From the NCBI GenBank assembly GCA_002298695.1, contig DBLB01000006.1, forward strand, positions 3,353 to 9,205: 5,853 nucleotides of DNA. The letters are read 5' to 3'. The notes below the pieces were generated by a model that saw nothing but the letters and a program-made list of their open reading frames with translations, searched no databases and had not been told where the DNA came from. The position numbers were made by a program, and so were the translations under genes. This document shows, piece by piece, positions 5,809 through 5,853 of the stretch. The stretch's first letter is position 1, and each line of letters starts with the position of its first letter. The stretch is from Clostridiales bacterium UBA735 (GTDB lineage Bacteria; Bacillota; Clostridia; Oscillospirales; Oscillospiraceae).

Positions 5809-5853
5809 TTATGCTGCAAGGTCGGTGCCGTTGATGTACTTTTTCAGCGGCTT
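5809..5853 (-). CDS. C-terminal end of an unidentified protein (14 codons)
   Basis: The minus strand from the window edge reads KPLKKYINGTDLAA followed by TAA (5811-5809). The stop is placed 13 nt before a well-formed intrinsic terminator, which supports a real gene ending here in this frame. Fourteen residues are too few for identification and I do not recognise the tail. In Bacillus, era commonly precedes yqzL-recO, but here the HD gene occupies that place and nothing links this tail to Era. Confidence 0.55.
   Translation of the reverse strand, partial: KPLKKYINGTDLAA

Overview
All supportable genes in this window read on the minus strand, so they are transcribed from high to low coordinates. 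The sequence is GC-rich. Gene content, the sigma-A-like promoters, the Gram-positive-type MutS2 and the yqzL-recO order (as I recall it from Bacillus) point to a Firmicute. The GC-richness suggests an Oscillospirales-like gut clostridium, but that placement is an inference.

Layout in transcription order. The right edge holds the last 14 codons of an unidentified gene (5809-5853), followed by an intrinsic terminator (5767-5795). A good promoter (5715-5743) then starts a likely four-gene operon: an HD-domain metal-dependent phosphohydrolase (5020-5676), a 43-residue YqzL-family protein (4822-4953), recO (4128-4868) and mutS2 (1742-4120). yqzL overlaps the start of recO, and the mutS2 Shine-Dalgarno overlaps the recO stop codon, so the last three genes look translationally coupled. 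A second strong promoter (1678-1705) lies between mutS2 and a small HPr-like gene (1378-1638). That gene ends at a GC-rich intrinsic terminator (1330-1365). uvrC begins only 6 nt after the terminator T-tract and runs off the left edge (1-1323, 441 codons present).

Functionally this is mostly a genome-maintenance block: RecO (recombination mediator), MutS2 (anti-recombination or collided-ribosome rescue) and UvrC (nucleotide excision repair). The HD protein, YqzL and the HPr-like protein have less certain roles.

The most interesting item is the HPr-like protein. It keeps the HPr fold sequence and the regulatory Ser46 site, but the phosphocarrier His15 is Tyr and Pro18 is Gln, so it cannot be a classical PTS phosphocarrier. 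The second is the uvrC start, which has no recognisable Shine-Dalgarno and sits directly against a terminator, in frame with the HPr-like gene across one TGA stop. I saw no mobile element, CRISPR array, RNA gene or clear novel multi-gene system. Most of the window is ordinary core genome.
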